Source: Lichenostomus cassidix (lineage: Eukaryota > Chordata > Aves > Passeriformes > Meliphagidae). Taken from it: DNA of 64,000 nt. Where the stretch lies: assembly GCA_008360975.2 (NCBI GenBank), contig CM039193.1, positions 17,281,389 through 17,345,388 on the forward strand, read 5' to 3'. Made by a program: the position numbers and the translations under genes. A model generated the notes under the pieces. It was not told the origin of the DNA. It worked only from the letters and a program-made list of their open reading frames with translations, and did not search any database. Positions 13,376 through 27,453 of this stretch are shown here, piece after piece; within the stretch, counting starts at the first letter, position 1; each line of letters begins with the position of its first letter.

Positions 13376-16300
13376 TCAGGCTGTGATCCCAAAGGCCAGT
13401 GGGACTAACCTCCCTGCCTGGCTCTCCTCTCCTGCCTGTTCCGTGGGATGCAGGGGTGCTAATTGCTGTGTGTCCTCATGACCTGGGTCAGGCTGAGCTC
13501 TGATTAAATTTTGTCTCACATTGAGCAAAGGACTCTTGAAAACCAAGTTGAGGTGACAGCACTAATAGCACTTAGTACAGACGTCTCCAGAATGACTCCC
13601 ACAAGGAGGAGAGGTGAACTATTAACACTTCAGAAAATATTCAGGGTATTTTGAGGCCTCTGCTTTGTGTCGAGGGAGTTCCCCTGGCTCGGTGGAGCTG
13701 TGCCAGTTCTCACAAATGTTTCCGAATAGTTCCAGCCTGATTCAAAGCCTGCTCCACTCCACCCTCGGGCACTTCTTTGCTTTCTCTTGGCCATGCTGAA
13801 AATAGATTTCTCTTTGGGATGCCTGTGTGAACCCGAGGTTGGTGGAAAGTAGAAGAGAATAAATTAAACAAGAACGATGTTTTACCTTTAGTGTTGAGTT
13901 GTGCCATGGCATATCCCTGCACTGGGGACAGATGGAAAGCTCCAAAAAACGTTCAGAAGAAGAGGCTGGAAGGGAGGCTGATGCTGAGGAGCACTAGGGA
14001 TGGCACAGAGTCCCCCAGGATGCTGGGAATGCTGTCCTGCCTCACATTGTGGGGTTTGTGCCATTGGCACAGGGAAGGACTCTGGGGTCACCTGGGGTGA
14101 GCTCTGGGAGCTGAAGGACTTTGGGCACCATTCCTGAGCTGGTGGGACTTGCAATGCTCATCTAGAGACATGAGCTTCGTGCCACTTTGGGTCCTTAATA
14201 ACTATTTCCTAATTAATTACTTCCTTGGGTTCTGCTCCACTGTACAAAAGAATTTAAATATTAATATATGCCATTCTACAGCCCCTGTGCAGAGCACAGT
14301 CAGGATAAAATTTAGGTGAATGATTTTTTTTCTTTCAAATAGGAAAAATTTCAAAATCCACGCAGTAGATGAAAATTTCTCAAAGGTATTAATTCAAAAA
14401 TATCTTGCTTAGGTTAAGTGCAGACAACAAAGACATTTTGTGGTAACTAAATGAACTTTGTGTTAAATTTAGGCACGAGGGTTGTGTCTCCTGCTTGTAC
14501 AAGCACTTTGATTGCTGCGGGGAAGCTTCAGGAATAATTATTTCCACAGTTTAGCAGCACTCCTTGCATGGTCAGGGCTCACCTGAGAGGGATCCCCATG
14601 GAACAGAGCAACTCTGAGAGGGTTAAACAGAATTCTGTCTGTGCATTTTGAAGCACAACTCTGTGCAAGAGGTATCTTCTGAAACTGAAGTGCAATATGA
14701 TTTCCCCAAGAGGCACTAAATCCTCACACTTCAGACAATAGACCTATTTCTCCTTAATGAGGAAAAATTCACTCTTGGCTTAACTCCACTGAAGTTAATT
14801 TCTCTGACAATAAATTTGGCCCAATATGTCAATACAAACTTAACTCACTTGTGTTCATAGAGATTAACTCAACAGCATCTTATGTATGCCCAGAATAATT
14901 AGTTTACTGTCTCTTGAGGTTTATTTAATTAATTTAGAATGCTTTCCATTTAGAAGATACTTGCTGCTGAAACAGGTCTGTTGTAGATAAGAGAAACTGT
15001 AACTACTCCTTCAATCTTGTGCTTGACTTGTTGGACAGAAAGTACTTGGAGCAGAGAAATTAATTTCCTTTTGTTCAAGCTGCTCTCTCCAAGCCTTTTT
15101 TATAGAATTCCAGCAACCTGGAATGGCTTTCTGCCTTAAAATAATATTCAAATACGTGGGGTTTTTTTACATTTTAATAGTCCTGTGCTTCCTCTGATCA
15201 GCCAAGAACCATTGCAATACTTTTTGAAATTTGTTACAGCTTCAGAGAAGATAACTTATTTATAGGAAAGTCTTTCAGATCTGCAGTCAGATGCTGAATT
15301 TTTAAAAGGAGGGTATGTGTCAGAAGCTAAATAATTAAGATACATGCCTTCTCAGCATTTTATTTCAAATATTAAATATTACATAAGAGATTTTTCCCTG
15401 TGGAAATCAAGCCTTGAAAGTGGTGCAGCCTCTGCCAGAAAATCACTGTATTGTACAGTTAAATTGATACATCCTACAAATAGTTCAAAAAAAGTACTTA
15501 AAATATTTCAGCATTCTGATTGCTGGTTCCAGCTGTCCCTGTTGAGGAATGTGAGGATAGGTTGTGGTTTTGACATCAGCTCACCCTTGCAGGGATGGTT
15601 TGGAAGCCCTAGGGGAATTTCAAGCAAACTTTGGTGTTTGGAACAACACAGGTAGAGCCCAGGCTGGGGTTTTCCATCCTCAGCTCCCATAAAACCTGGG
15701 CAAGGTGTATCCCTGCACTGGGAAACAATTCCAGATGCACCGCAGCCAGTCAGTTCCTTCTGTTGTAAACCACTGTCCTCCGCTGGAAGGAATTAAAACT
15801 GCACGAATTCTCCTCAAGACCTCTGTGCAAACCAAATCCTTTGCTGGGAGCGTTGCTGGCAGAGCAATCCTCTGGATCCTTCCATCTCCCAGCAGTTCCT
15901 TAACGTGGCCATCGTGTTTCAAAACCACCTGACGCTCTGAATACTCACGAGTCGTTTCCTCCAATTTTGCTGGGATTTAAATGGCTGCATTAAACAGGTA
16001 TGAAATGATGGCCCAGGAAAGGGCTGTGCTGGAGTTTTCTTCTCCAGCCAAACGTGTGCAATTCAAGGCAGCAGCACAAATTTCCAGCAGCTCAGGTTGC
16101 AGCCCTGTCTCCTCTTACAGCCCAGGGTAACGTTATCTGCCCCGTGGGCTCACCGATACAGGGCAGCAAACTCTGCTCCATCCGCTGCCTCCCGTCACCA
16201 GAACTCAGGTTTGTCACCTGCCTGCCCCTTGCCCTGCAGGAAAGGCTTGGAAATCGCTGGTTTCCATGAGAGAAGTCTTCAGGAGGTTGGTTGTAGAGGT

Positions 16301-19081
16301 TGGAGCTGGTTGTGTTCTCCCCCAGCAGTGACCTGCTTTGGCTTCCCCAGGCTGTGCTTAGGGCTCCTCCCTGCAGAGGGTGGAAAACCAAGGCGTCAGG
16401 TTCAGCTGAGGAATTACTTTCCCTTAAAGTGGTTCCTATCCGTTTGCATCCCTTCCAAAAGGATGTGGGGGTGTTTGAATGGAGTTGGTGTTTAGCTCCC
16501 AGTTGGTGCCACTTTCCTTCTTTCACCTCCCAGCCCAAGTTGTGGTGTGGAAGTCCCCAGTGGTTTCTTTAGACTTCCCCACCTTTCAGCATTCTCCACA
16601 TTTCCCAGCAGCTACACCTCTAACCTGGAAATTCAGTATGTCCTTCAGTATAAAAGCATTTTATATACGTGTTTGTGTGGTATTTTAAGGTGGGCAAACA
16701 CTGCCCAGTTAGTGCTGTATGTGATAAACATACCCTGATGATTTGGGGTTTTCTCCCCAATGGATGTTTGCAGGAATATAAACAGCTGTGTGCAGAAAGG
16801 TCACATTTGCATAATCGGCAAGCTTCTGTGTGGTTTTGGGAGGGTTTTGGTTTTGGAAGGCTGTGCTGTGTGATTTACCTCTCCTGGCAGTTCTGAGGGC
16901 AGGGGAGGGCTGCTGACGAGCTGCTCTCATCATTTGGGAGTTTTTTGTCACTAATTAGACCCAATGCAGTTGAAATGATTGGTTGGGAGTGTACCAGGGT
17001 CAGTGCTGAGCAGTCCCTGAGAGGTGACCACAGTGACCCAGAGAATGGACACCCTGCTGTCCCTGGCTCTGGCCATTCCTGCTCCCAATCTTTGCAAGCC
17101 ATCCATCATTCCCTTCTCCTGAGGATCAATTTTCTGTGCAGAGGAGGTGCCTGGTGGATGAGACAGATCTGTAGTAGGAGGAATGTGTTTTTCACAGAGT
17201 TTTCAGCACTCCTGGGATTATGAAACATGGAAGGGAACTTGCCTGAGCCAAGGCAATGTGTCAATAACAGCCTCTGCTCTGCTGGGGCAGGAGCAGCTCT
17301 GTATTCCTGTCCCTCTGGGCAGCAGGTGTACCTTACCTGCTCCCATATTCAGGGATCATCTTCCACCCTTCCACCAGCTGCTTGGGGTTGAATGAAGGGG
17401 AGGCACATACAGGAATTTCCTCAATACTGAGAAAAGCCTTTCAAGTGCAAGTGTTGAAGGACGCTCTGGAAACGGGGAGGGAGCTCAGGCACCTCCAGGG
17501 GTGCTGGTTCAACCCCAGGAGATCTACCAGGGTTTCCCTCCCCTTTTTTGGGAACCTGCCATCCTCCAACTTAGTTTCCTCTTCCCCTGAGTGCCCCCAG
17601 CAGCCTCGGGGGAGTTTCTGGCTTTGCACCTACCCTGGCACCTCTTCACTGCACTTCTTCCTCCCACGATCAGGTGTTCAGGCTTAGCTTGGAAATCAAA
17701 GTGTGTCAGTCAGCTGCCAGTAATTTCTCCCTTTTTTTAAGGGAAAAATTGAACTCCAATTGGATGATAAAACAGTTTGAATAAATAACATTTCTACAGG
17801 GGCTCTAAATTCAAGCCTGTTACAGGGTATTTCCTTTCCCTTATAAATAACGTGGATTTATTCCTTCATTTGTATTTCCTTTCCTTTTCCTTTCATCACA
17901 CCTGTCTTCTCTAAGCAATCCAACTGAATCCATGCAGGAATCTTTCATTTTTGCTGGTTTGCTACATCCTGTATTTCTGGGGGATTTTGTGGCAGCAACA
18001 GCTGGTGTAACATATTCTCAGAAATCTGACCCCCAGCTTCCGGACTTCTCTGACATTTATCAGTGTTCAGGTGCTGCAGAATTTGGCCTTTCTTGCTTCA
18101 AGGTTTGATGCTCACAGTTAGTGCTGGCAAGTCAAAAAAAAGCCAGTATCAGTCGCAGTTTTGACAAAATATTTCAAATCCTTTCCATTGGCTGGAACAG
18201 TAAATGAGCCAAGGAGAAGTAGGTGGTTCTCCTTGTCATTTTGGATTTATTGTGTTCTCAAGGCTCCTTGTCCATGGATTTAATTGCCAGGAGCAAGTCA
18301 GTTGAATGTACTCCAGGATTGCAGTGTTTGTGTGTTGGTTCTGTGCAGTCAGAGCTGCAGGACTCAGCATCCTCCTTCTTAGGCTCTGCAAGATTTTACT
18401 GTAATGTTCCACTTGTAACATCTTAGGAAATGACATTTTTATCTTTGGCACTACAACTTTTACAGCCCCGTGCGAGAGAAGTTACAACATCTTACAGAAA
18501 TCTTCCCAAGCACTGCCACCAAAACTGAGTGGTATGAAATATTAGAAGTGAATTTTACACCGCAGCTCTTTTAACTTTCAAGTGTTTCTCAGGGTTTTGG
18601 TTAGAAACCATCTTTTGATTTAATTTTTTGAGCCAATTTTTGTGAGCAGCACCGTTAGAGAAAATAGATGAATAATTTACTTGTCAGTTGCAGCTTTTTG
18701 CCTTGCCTATATAAACATTTTTATAGAACACTGTAATTACCTTTCTTGAAAAAAGAATGAATGTTCATTATTTGGAAATCAGCTTAGTCATGCAGGATAG
18801 TTTGGTAACTTGAAAGTGCAACTTCTGTTTCCCAAAGTTGTTTTTTTGGGGATCTGTAAGGTTATAATTGAAATAGCACTGGAAAATCCTGGCTACACTG
18901 CAGATCAAACTTGCAGCTGAAGTTAAATTGATTTGCTAGACACTGAGCATTAAAATTCCTTCCCCAAATCCCAAAACCTGCTCTCTGTGAGTGTGAATCC
19001 ATTCCCCCTTGTCCTGTCACTCCTGGCTCTTGCAAAAAGTCTCTCTCCAGCTTTCCTGTGGGCTCCCTTCAGGCAGGACCT

Positions 19082-19121
19082 GAACATTTGAAAATAGCTA
19101 AGAACATTTGAAAATAGCTAA
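19082..19121. repeat. Exact 20 bp tandem duplication
   Basis: GAACATTTGAAAATAGCTAA occurs twice in immediate succession (19082-19101 and 19102-19121) without a mismatch. Perfect identity suggests a recent slippage event. Confidence 0.9.
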
Positions 19122-22100
19122 GGGGGTAAAAAAACCCAAACACATCTGTATTGGGGAACACATCAGTAAGAGGAGCCTGTTGGCTTTCCTGTGGTTTAGA
19201 TCAGGCTGTGGCTTTTTGTGTGTGAAAGTAGGAAATCTAAATATAACCATCCCCATGGTATTTTCTGGTGGGTTTTTTAATATTGCAAACTGCCAAGAAT
19301 GGTTGAGATTCATGGATTTTGTTAGTTTGCTGATAATAAAAGAAAATTATTATCAGGCTGGGATACTTTTTTTTTTCAAGAAAAAGAAATACTTCCACTT
19401 GCTTTTGCAACATTGTGTTTCCTGCTGCAAAAGAGAATGCAAGCTGTGGGCAAGAGCAACTTGCTGAACAGCAGAGTCGTGAGAAACTTTCATTCTCACT
19501 GAAATAAGATTTACAACGAGACTGGAATTATTGCAACCCCCTACAACATTTAAAATACTCCCACAATTGCTTAAATCCCTGTCTGCGTGTTGTTTTCTCA
19601 GCTTCAGATCCAGCAGTCAGTGGTTATTTATTTTCTGACAATGTTTAAGGATAATGCTTTTGTACTTATTCCTAGAGGTCTGACATTTTTAACAGATTTG
19701 GAGATTTATGGCATGAGGAGACCCAAAATAAAGGACCTTTAATGTGATCTTTCATCTGCCTGTAATTTTAGAAGCGACTGGAAGTTGGAATACATTTAAT
19801 TTTCTGAAATCCTTGCTATCCACCAAACCAACAACAGAAGTGACATCCTGGTCCAGCATGGCCGTGAAAACAATATTTTTACTCATCCTTGTGTGTTGCA
19901 TGTTTGAAATGAGAGTTTCCAAATCCCCACTGCTGTGCCCTCGTGCGTGCCTGTTAATTCGGAATAGCTGCTTTGGGTTTCTCCATGAAATCCCTGGGCT
20001 GACAGGAGCCACGGAAGCTCTGGGCTTGGGAAAAGCTGATTTAAACCAGTGGGAGCCACACAGGGCAGCTCCATTCTCTGGAGATGGGTTTCCACCAGGG
20101 TCTGCTCCTTTGTTTTAAAGAGATAATATATTTTTGTTCAAGTATAATTTGAAAAAAAAGGAAAAAAAAGGTTAAATGCACTTCTGTGGGTTTTACCTTC
20201 ACCAGAGCTTTCATGTTTCTCATCAGGGTTCACATTCCCAGCTTGCCCCTTCCCTTGCATCCTCCCTGTGCTACCCCAGCCATGGCTCCTGCACTGGTGT
20301 ATATTTGTGGATATTCTGTGTCTCTGTTTGCACAGAGCACACTGATGTGACAGAGATGTGTGAGCTGAGCGAGAGCAAACACGTGTGATCCATGGCGTGA
20401 CATTTATTGCACAAACTGCATGTAATCCAGGGGGATTAGTCTCTTCTCTTTTCTCCAGGAATAAAACTTCTGAGATTAATGAAAAGCCAAACACTGGCAA
20501 CACCTGGGCATGGAAGGGTCAAGAAGGATTCTGCTGTTAATGGCTCCAGCATTATGTTATGCAAACATAAGAGCTGTAAAAGCCCCAAGTGTGTAGCAGC
20601 ATTTGCTGTGAGGATAAACAATCCTTGCTACGAGGATAAACAGAACCTTTTGACCATCACTGGCTTTTGCACAGACCATTAACACATAAACCTCTGCTTG
20701 CCACTGCAGAGCTGTGCAGGAATCCTTCGAATTTTGGGAATTTTCCCTGCACTGGGCCTTCCTTAGGTGGGTGCACTTGCACCCATGCACTGCCTGCTGA
20801 AGCTCTGCTGGTGTTAAATGTGTTTTTGGCACTTAGGCTGGTGTAAGTTGTGACTCTTGTCACCCTCTCCGGTTCTCAGAGTGAGCACAGCTGTTTGTGG
20901 AACTGTGCTTGGGAATACATCTGGAATGTTGCCTGGCTGGCTCAGGACTGGCCATAGGGTGTTTCACACTTGGCTTTGGTGCCACCACTGCATGGGAATT
21001 CCAGGGGAAATTAATGAGCTCAGAGATCCATAATTACTTGTATACAGCATGGGATATGCCAAGTTGAGATGTAAATGGCTTCGTTTTTCCATATGTTTGT
21101 GTTTTGCTGGTCTTCAATCAGAATTCCAATCCCCACTGTGCCAGGGAGTGGAGCAATGTCTAATTACAATTTCCAAGCACTGAGTGGGCATAGGAGAGGG
21201 GGAGAATATGGGAAGCTCAGATGATATCACACAGATCACAGATTATTCATATTTATCAGGAAACAAGCAGCCTAATGGCCTCTCATGGTTTTCAGGTAAA
21301 TAAATATGCTTCAGAAAGCATCCTGTGTTATTCTTCCTGGAATGGCAGCTTTTGGACAGCTTGTTGCATCTATCCAAAGGCAATTTCCAGACAGAATTTT
21401 ACTATTAAAAATAATCCTCGTGGTCTGTTACAGCATCAGAACAGTTGGGGCTTTATTTCATGCCACTGCGTAAATTATACCCCAAAGTTTCTAGAAGTAC
21501 ATCCAGAATTAAAGGAGTTTCTTTCTGAAAAGCAAATATCCGCTGCTGGGAGCTCTGAAGAGCAAAGTAGGCTGCAAAGAGCTTCATCACCTGCCTGTTT
21601 GCCATTTGTAATTTTCTCCCAAGACTTCTGTGATTCAAACCCTTCCTGCTGGGCACTTTTCCCCCTGTAAGTTGTTGCTTGTAAGGCCAAAGCTTGCCTG
21701 TACCATTTTATTTCCTGCAGCTGAACGAAACTGCAAGTCCAGGCAGCGCCTTTGAAGGCAGGAAAATTGAATTGTAGACACCTCTTTCCTTGTTTTTAAA
21801 CAGCCAGAGCACTGATGCCTGGGGTTCCTTCCCCAGGAATGTCCCTGCTGTCCCTGAAGCAGGCAGATGTCTCTCCATGCTGAGTCCCTGGCGCTGGGCT
21901 GGCTCTGTGCTGTAGCAGTGAGTCATGGCTGCATACAGCCTTTTCAAGGGCAAGCCAAGGGTGTTGGAGGCAGCAGCTTGAGAAAGGCAGCATTCAGGAC
22001 TGGCTCAGCTCTTTGCAGCCTCGAGGAGCAGGGCTTGGAGGAGCTGAGGCCTCGGGAGGGGAGCTGCTCATTCCAAATCAACAGAAGCCCAGCTTTGGAT

Positions 22101-22639
22101 GCAGTTCCGTGGGGAAATGCTGGATTGAGGTGCTGTGGTGTTGCAGCAAGCAGGGTTACGTAAAGCACAGCAGCTGCAGTGAGCAGTCAGGGGCAGGGGG
22201 ACAGCAAGTGGCCAGAGCAGAGTGCAGGGCACAGAGCAATGGTTTACAGGGATGTTGTAGAGAAAAGAGGTTCCAGCAGGAGCTGACATGGAGCTTAATG
22301 ACTGCCTTAGCCTGGCATTGGTTCTTTTGAACGTGTAAGGAGATTGAAATAGGATTTACAGCTGGGCAGTCGCACCTGGTTTGGGTGATGTGTCACCCCG
22401 AGAAGTGCCCAGTGTGGCTCTGTGGGAAGCAAGGGCCAGGACAGGACAGGGTCACCTCCAGAGTTGCAGCTGGCCCTGGGCAGCAACCCTGGGCTCTGAA
22501 CCCTCTGCTCCGCCTGCAGCAGAACTGCCCCTGCCCTCGGGGATGGAATTGAGCTCTAAATTAGGTGTGATAACCTGAACGAGTCCTGGAGGCATCTGCA
22601 TGCTCACTGCAGCTGGGAATCGCTGCTGGCAGCAGTGCT

Positions 22640-22674
22640 CGGCTGGGTTGCCCGGCTGGGTTGCCCGGCTGGGC
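22640..22674. repeat. 14 bp tandem repeat, about 2.5 copies
   Basis: CGGCTGGGTTGCC is repeated with period 14 inside a GC-rich patch. It is a small minisatellite seed and no other function is suggested. Confidence 0.85.
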
Positions 22675-23200
22675 TCCCCTCTAAGCAGGGTGCCAGCTCT
22701 GGTTGCCAGCCTGCGGGGCACGGGGGGCTGAGGCTGCACCCCGGGGTCCTGGGGCTTTGCCATCCTCCCTCCTGTGGTTAGATTTAGGAGCTTTGGGAGC
22801 TCTGTGCAGGGTGAAGTCAGAGGCATCAAGTGCCTAATGCTGCAACAGGCAGAGCAAAGCCATTTCTGGTGAGAAATCCAGGGAATTTGACGACTTTCCA
22901 AGCATCATTTTGGGAGAAATTTGCTCTGTGTTGGTTCTGGTTAGATGCTGACTGCATTAGTGGCTGTGTTTGGTTATAGAACATCGTTATTAATTAATTT
23001 TGTGTTCATGAGATAACAGTATTAGGTGGACTGGACTTGGATCAGTGAATGAATCACCTGTTGTCTTTAACCAGTGAGAGAGGATTTCATGTTTTGCAGA
23101 TTTAGTGGTTTTGTACAGCTGAGCACCAGGGAAACACTGAACCATTCCCTGTTTTTATCAGGGCACATGATGGTCTTGTGTGCATCATCCTAAATAAAAT

Positions 23201-23244
23201 ATAAAAGTGTGGTGAAATAAAAGTGTGGAAATAAAAGTGTGGTG
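23201..23244. repeat. Short AT-rich tandem repeat (ATAAAAGTGTGG unit)
   Basis: ATAAAAGTGTGG occurs three times, separated by TGAA or A, across 44 bases. It is a simple slippage-type array. Confidence 0.85.
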
Positions 23245-25636
23245 AATATTTATCTCCAGGAAAAACCTGTGCTTTCATAGCATTAGTCTGTAACTGCTGA
23301 ACAAACCGGATGAATTCAAGATCGTTTTCAAGATCCAGCACTTTTCATCTCAGGTCACTGTGATCAAATTCACCCTGACTCAGGATTACCTTCTCCTGGC
23401 AAATCAGTCCAGTCCAGAAGCAGGGGGAAAGGTGAGGGGATCAGACATAATTGGTACCCTTGTTGAATGAATTGCTCAGATATCACAATCTGAATGAAAT
23501 TGTAATCCCTTCTCACTTTTACCAGCCAGGTCCAGCAGGTCAGAGTTTGGTAGGTCAGGGAAAAGGAGCTTGAATTACCCTCCCTGGGCTGGATCAGGCA
23601 GGGAGGGCTGGCAGGCAGTGAACTTCATATGCACTAAGCTTAATTCAAATAAAGGCTGTGGCACAAACAAAGCTCAGGAAGTTAAAAGATTAATGCTGTT
23701 AGAGTCTTTTTATGTTCTGCAAGCCTGTTTCCACAATACCAGAAATTGTTCATTTTTCTAATGAGGGGCCCAGAAATGGAAACACATATTGGCACTTGCT
23801 ATTAATAGGCTCACGTAATTACTTCTGGAGTGTTTTGTTGTCTGCTGGTTTTTTATAATCATTAAACAGAGTATTTTTGTTAAGGTTCTCAAAACCTTGC
23901 AACACAAGGAATATTTTGTTTCCTTGAGAGGGCTTTTCTTCAATGAAGAAGAAATGAGCCTGCAGAGTACCTAGTACTCTTGGTTGTCTTTGAAGACACT
24001 CCTGACAGTATATGGATATTCCTACTTGCCGATCTCCCAAAATTTTGCTTACTTTGTGCTCCTGCTTCTCTCTTAAAAGGGGCAAACAAGCAGCAAACCC
24101 TTGCAGAGAGGTGTGAGAGGTTCAGTCACAGCTGTGGCTGTGACTGAGGAGAGGGTGAGGACTGTGCTGAGCAGTGGGAGCTCAGAGGGAAGGAGGAAGA
24201 GCTGCCTGGTATTGATCAGTGGCATCATTTTTTTGAGATAAAATGAAGGGGGAAATGAGGAATGTGGAATAGGAAGAGGGGGAAGATCTGTTAAGGTGGT
24301 CTTTGGGAAGAGTAGTAGGCATTGGAGGTGCATGGGGAGGCAGAGAAAAATATAAATATGTTTAACAAAAGGCATATCAGAATCAGGCAACACACAGAAA
24401 GTCTGCCTTCAAGCATCCTGAGTATCTCAGCATTCAGCTCCTCTCTGCTCATCATTTGCATAACCTGCAGAAAACAGATGCATGCTCGAGATGTCTGGCT
24501 GAAAGCAATGACTTCATCCTCAGCCCTGATGGCTCAAGGTCTCTGCACTTCCTGCATTCCTCAGGATGATTTCATAACAGAGCAGAGTTATCAGTGCTCT
24601 TTAAACTGAGAACAGTCTGAGTGCTGCTAAGGCATCCACTGCAAGTGAGTCTGATTCTCTTGCCTCCTGTTTGGCGTTAATGTGCTGCTGAGGGGATGCA
24701 TTAATGAACCTGCCTTTCTCCTGCAATGACAATCCTCCAGGCCCAGGCTCTTCATTAATGAATAATGATGGAACAGAGGAGGCACTTGGGTCATTTTATC
24801 CTCTAAGAGCAGTGAACAGGCCTGAAGAGAATGCTGCAATGCAGCTACAAGCAAGACTGTACAGATGACAAAGTGCCTTTGAATCATGGGCTGTGTTTCT
24901 GGAACATTTTGGGTTTTAGGAACATTGCCAGATTCCCAAAGCATTTTTTCTTAGGCACGGATTTTAGTTTTTTTTTTTTTAATTGCTATTACAGAAAGAC
25001 TTATTCCAATGCCTTCTATTCTGCAAACTTGGAAACCTGAGCTTCAATAAAAATAGAAAGTGCCTGATCCTGCTGTGTTCAGCAGCCATTGAAGAGGACT
25101 TGGGGAGACTTCTGTTTCATAATATTTGTACAGCAGTTGGCTCGTAGTGATTTGCATAAGATTTTGGACTGTGAATTTGGACTGACTTTCCCCAAAACAT
25201 TTTGTGAGAGGCAGGAATCACACAAGAAAAATAACCTGACAAGTCAAGGAATAGAACAAACCAAAGCCTATTTTCCTATTGAAAATCAAAACAGAATTTC
25301 CAATTAAAGTTACTAATGAGACAAATGAACAATTCTATGTTAAGTTAGGACAATGTTTTAAGTGTTCCTTTCCTTGGGGTAGGCATAACTGGGATAACTT
25401 CATTTTTCCATCTCTTTTTGGTGTAAAGAATGTAATTAATTCCTTAAGTGGTTGTTATCTAAATCTCTGCCTCTGTGTTACATGATAAAAGTACTTAAGT
25501 GCTTAGAATTCTGCTCCCTTTTCATGTAATAAGAATGTTGGGTTTAGCTGCTTTTTTAAAAATCACTTTTTACTTCTTGGTCTTTTAGTTTCTCTTTACT
25601 TGCAAGGATTTGTTTCTAATTTACCAACATAAATTG

Positions 25637-26231
25637 TTGTGCTCTCTCGTGCACCATGTGTGGCTCAGCTCTCAGTTCCCATCCTGTGGGGTCAGCAGGA
25701 GCCCCTGGCTGCAGCAGCAGCCTGGAGATGCTCAAGTGACACTGGGCTCAGACACACTCAATCGAAAGATTCACTTATTCCCAGCTCAGGGTTTAGTCTG
25801 GAAACTCTCTTCCCTATTAACCACCATGGATTCACTCTCAGTGAATGTGGATGTTCTCACTCTGCATTCACAGGCCTCTTCCCAGGATGAAGCAAAGCCA
25901 TGGATTCATGGGCTGGGAGTCACAGGAAGTGGTTGGCACAACACAAACAGAGCAAAGTGCTGAGCAAGGAAAAGGCTTCAAGCCATCAACTGGGGAAATG
26001 ACTTCTCACTGGAGACCTCCTTTGAACTAAACCCCTAAATTTCCCCATGTATAATGAGGGTTAATTAATGATTGTTGGGGTTATTTGAGGAGCATTAAGA
26101 TAATGTAATTTTTGTTCACTCAGTGAAGCTGCCCTAAGATGTCTGTTTGTAGGAATTTGGTGCTTCTTTTATGCTCCAATACAATATTTTGATTTCTGCT
26201 GATGTGTCTAACACAAATTCATAAGCATTTG
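25637..26231 (+). repeat. Left arm of a ~600 bp inverted repeat
   Basis: This 595 bp segment is matched in reverse complement by 27454-28050. It starts near GCTCTCTC-GTGCACCATG and ends near AACACAAATT...AAGCATTTG. Over roughly 300 bases I aligned by eye, identity is about 94 percent, with a 4-base indel (GTGAATGTGG here against GTGTGG in the other arm). Open frames in the arm look conserved only because the DNA is; they show no domain. The arm could be one of two oppositely inserted copies of an interspersed element (such as a solo LTR), a terminal inverted repeat of a foldback element, or a local inverted duplication. I do not recognise the family. Confidence 0.9.
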
Positions 26232-27453
26232 TAATGTGAGCACCATTCTGCCAGGGCTTTGATCAGAACTGCACCATCAAATCCTCAATGTGCACTGGCC
26301 AAAGGACACACTAAGTTTTCAACTTCTCAAACAACAGAGCACAACATTCAAATGAAGGAAAAAGTAATTCTTAATGTAATGAACACATAGATATTGTGAC
26401 CAAATAGGTACAGAGATTTGAACAGATACTCTTTCCCACTTTTGTCACCTTGAATGGAACTCTGTTGTAGCTGAATGATTCTCAGGGGCTTTTTGGATTG
26501 CTGGAACTCCACCTTTTGTATACCAAAAATGCTTCTCACTTTTGCTTTTGTTGTGGCTGAGAACTTGGGAGAACTTAAAGTGGGTGCAGTTTGCTGGCCA
26601 TAAAAAATTTGTGGAGCCCTTGGCTGCTTCTGGCTCACAGCTGCTACAGCTGGGGAGTGGGAACACCTTCCTGGAGGTTCTGACTTCATAATTTAATTTA
26701 ATTTGCACTGGGAAACAACCTGGAGAAGTTCAGTAGTGATGAGTGCATTCAGAATCTGTTAGTTGTGCAGAGGGCTAATCAAGGTGATTGACAATTTGTG
26801 CTTCATGGAAGAGGGAGTCTATTCTTTTGGGCTTTTTCTGTGCTAAATTGGGAGATGTCTGTGGGTGTTGTGCTCCTGGTGGAGTTCTGCTGCATGGGGG
26901 TATAGGAATAAAATAATGCTCTAGCCCACAGTGCAGCTTGGCATTGCTTTGGTCAAAGCATTGGTTTTCTCAGCGCTCAAAAAGAAAGCATGAGTCGAGA
27001 AAATATTGTCACTTGTCATTGTGTTTTTATGATCTTTGTATAAGGCTGAGAATTCTTTGGAATAATAATGTTATATTGGTTCCAGTGGTGCCATCATCCC
27101 AACTCAAACACTGCTGCTGCTGGGGAGTCCCCTGCCCTGCTGCTCTGGGACACCTGGACACCTTTTGTGGGCTGAATTCAATAATTCTCATAAGACTGGA
27201 AAGTCCTGAGACTTTCCTTCCATCTTCTCCCCATTCAATGCAGAAAATGGGGCAACAGGAGCTTGTTTGACTTGCTGAATGGTCAGTGACTCCCAGCTCT
27301 GAGTGTGCATCCCAGTCCAGTTTGGGGATGGTCACTGGGCAGTGCTCATGGTGGCATCTTTGGATGGAATTTTACAGCCTCTTTCACTTCTCTTCTTCCT
27401 CTAAGTCTGTGTTTAAGTCTACAGGAAGGGCAGATGATGATCCAAGGGATGGA
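26232..27453. other. Spacer of the inverted repeat
   Basis: These 1222 bp lie between the two arms. I see no transposase, reverse transcriptase or other recognisable coding domain. The open frames are short and on both strands. Similarity between the arms stops rather abruptly at both inner edges. Confidence 0.7.

Larger units (their letters stand above)
13376..25636. other. ATP2B2 upstream intron, second part: no gene recognised
   Basis: Intronic sequence alternating between AT-rich blocks (14200-15380, 18700-19800) and GC-richer blocks (15600-17700, 21900-22900). None of the open frames, all 149 codons or fewer, resembles a known family. Short repeats at 19082-19121, 22640-22674 and 23201-23244 are listed separately. 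No tRNA-like or CR1-like segment was recognised. Confidence 0.7.

Noticed and set aside
17505..17520. GGTTCAACCCC resembling a tRNA B box
   Set aside because: No matching A box or cloverleaf could be drawn around it.
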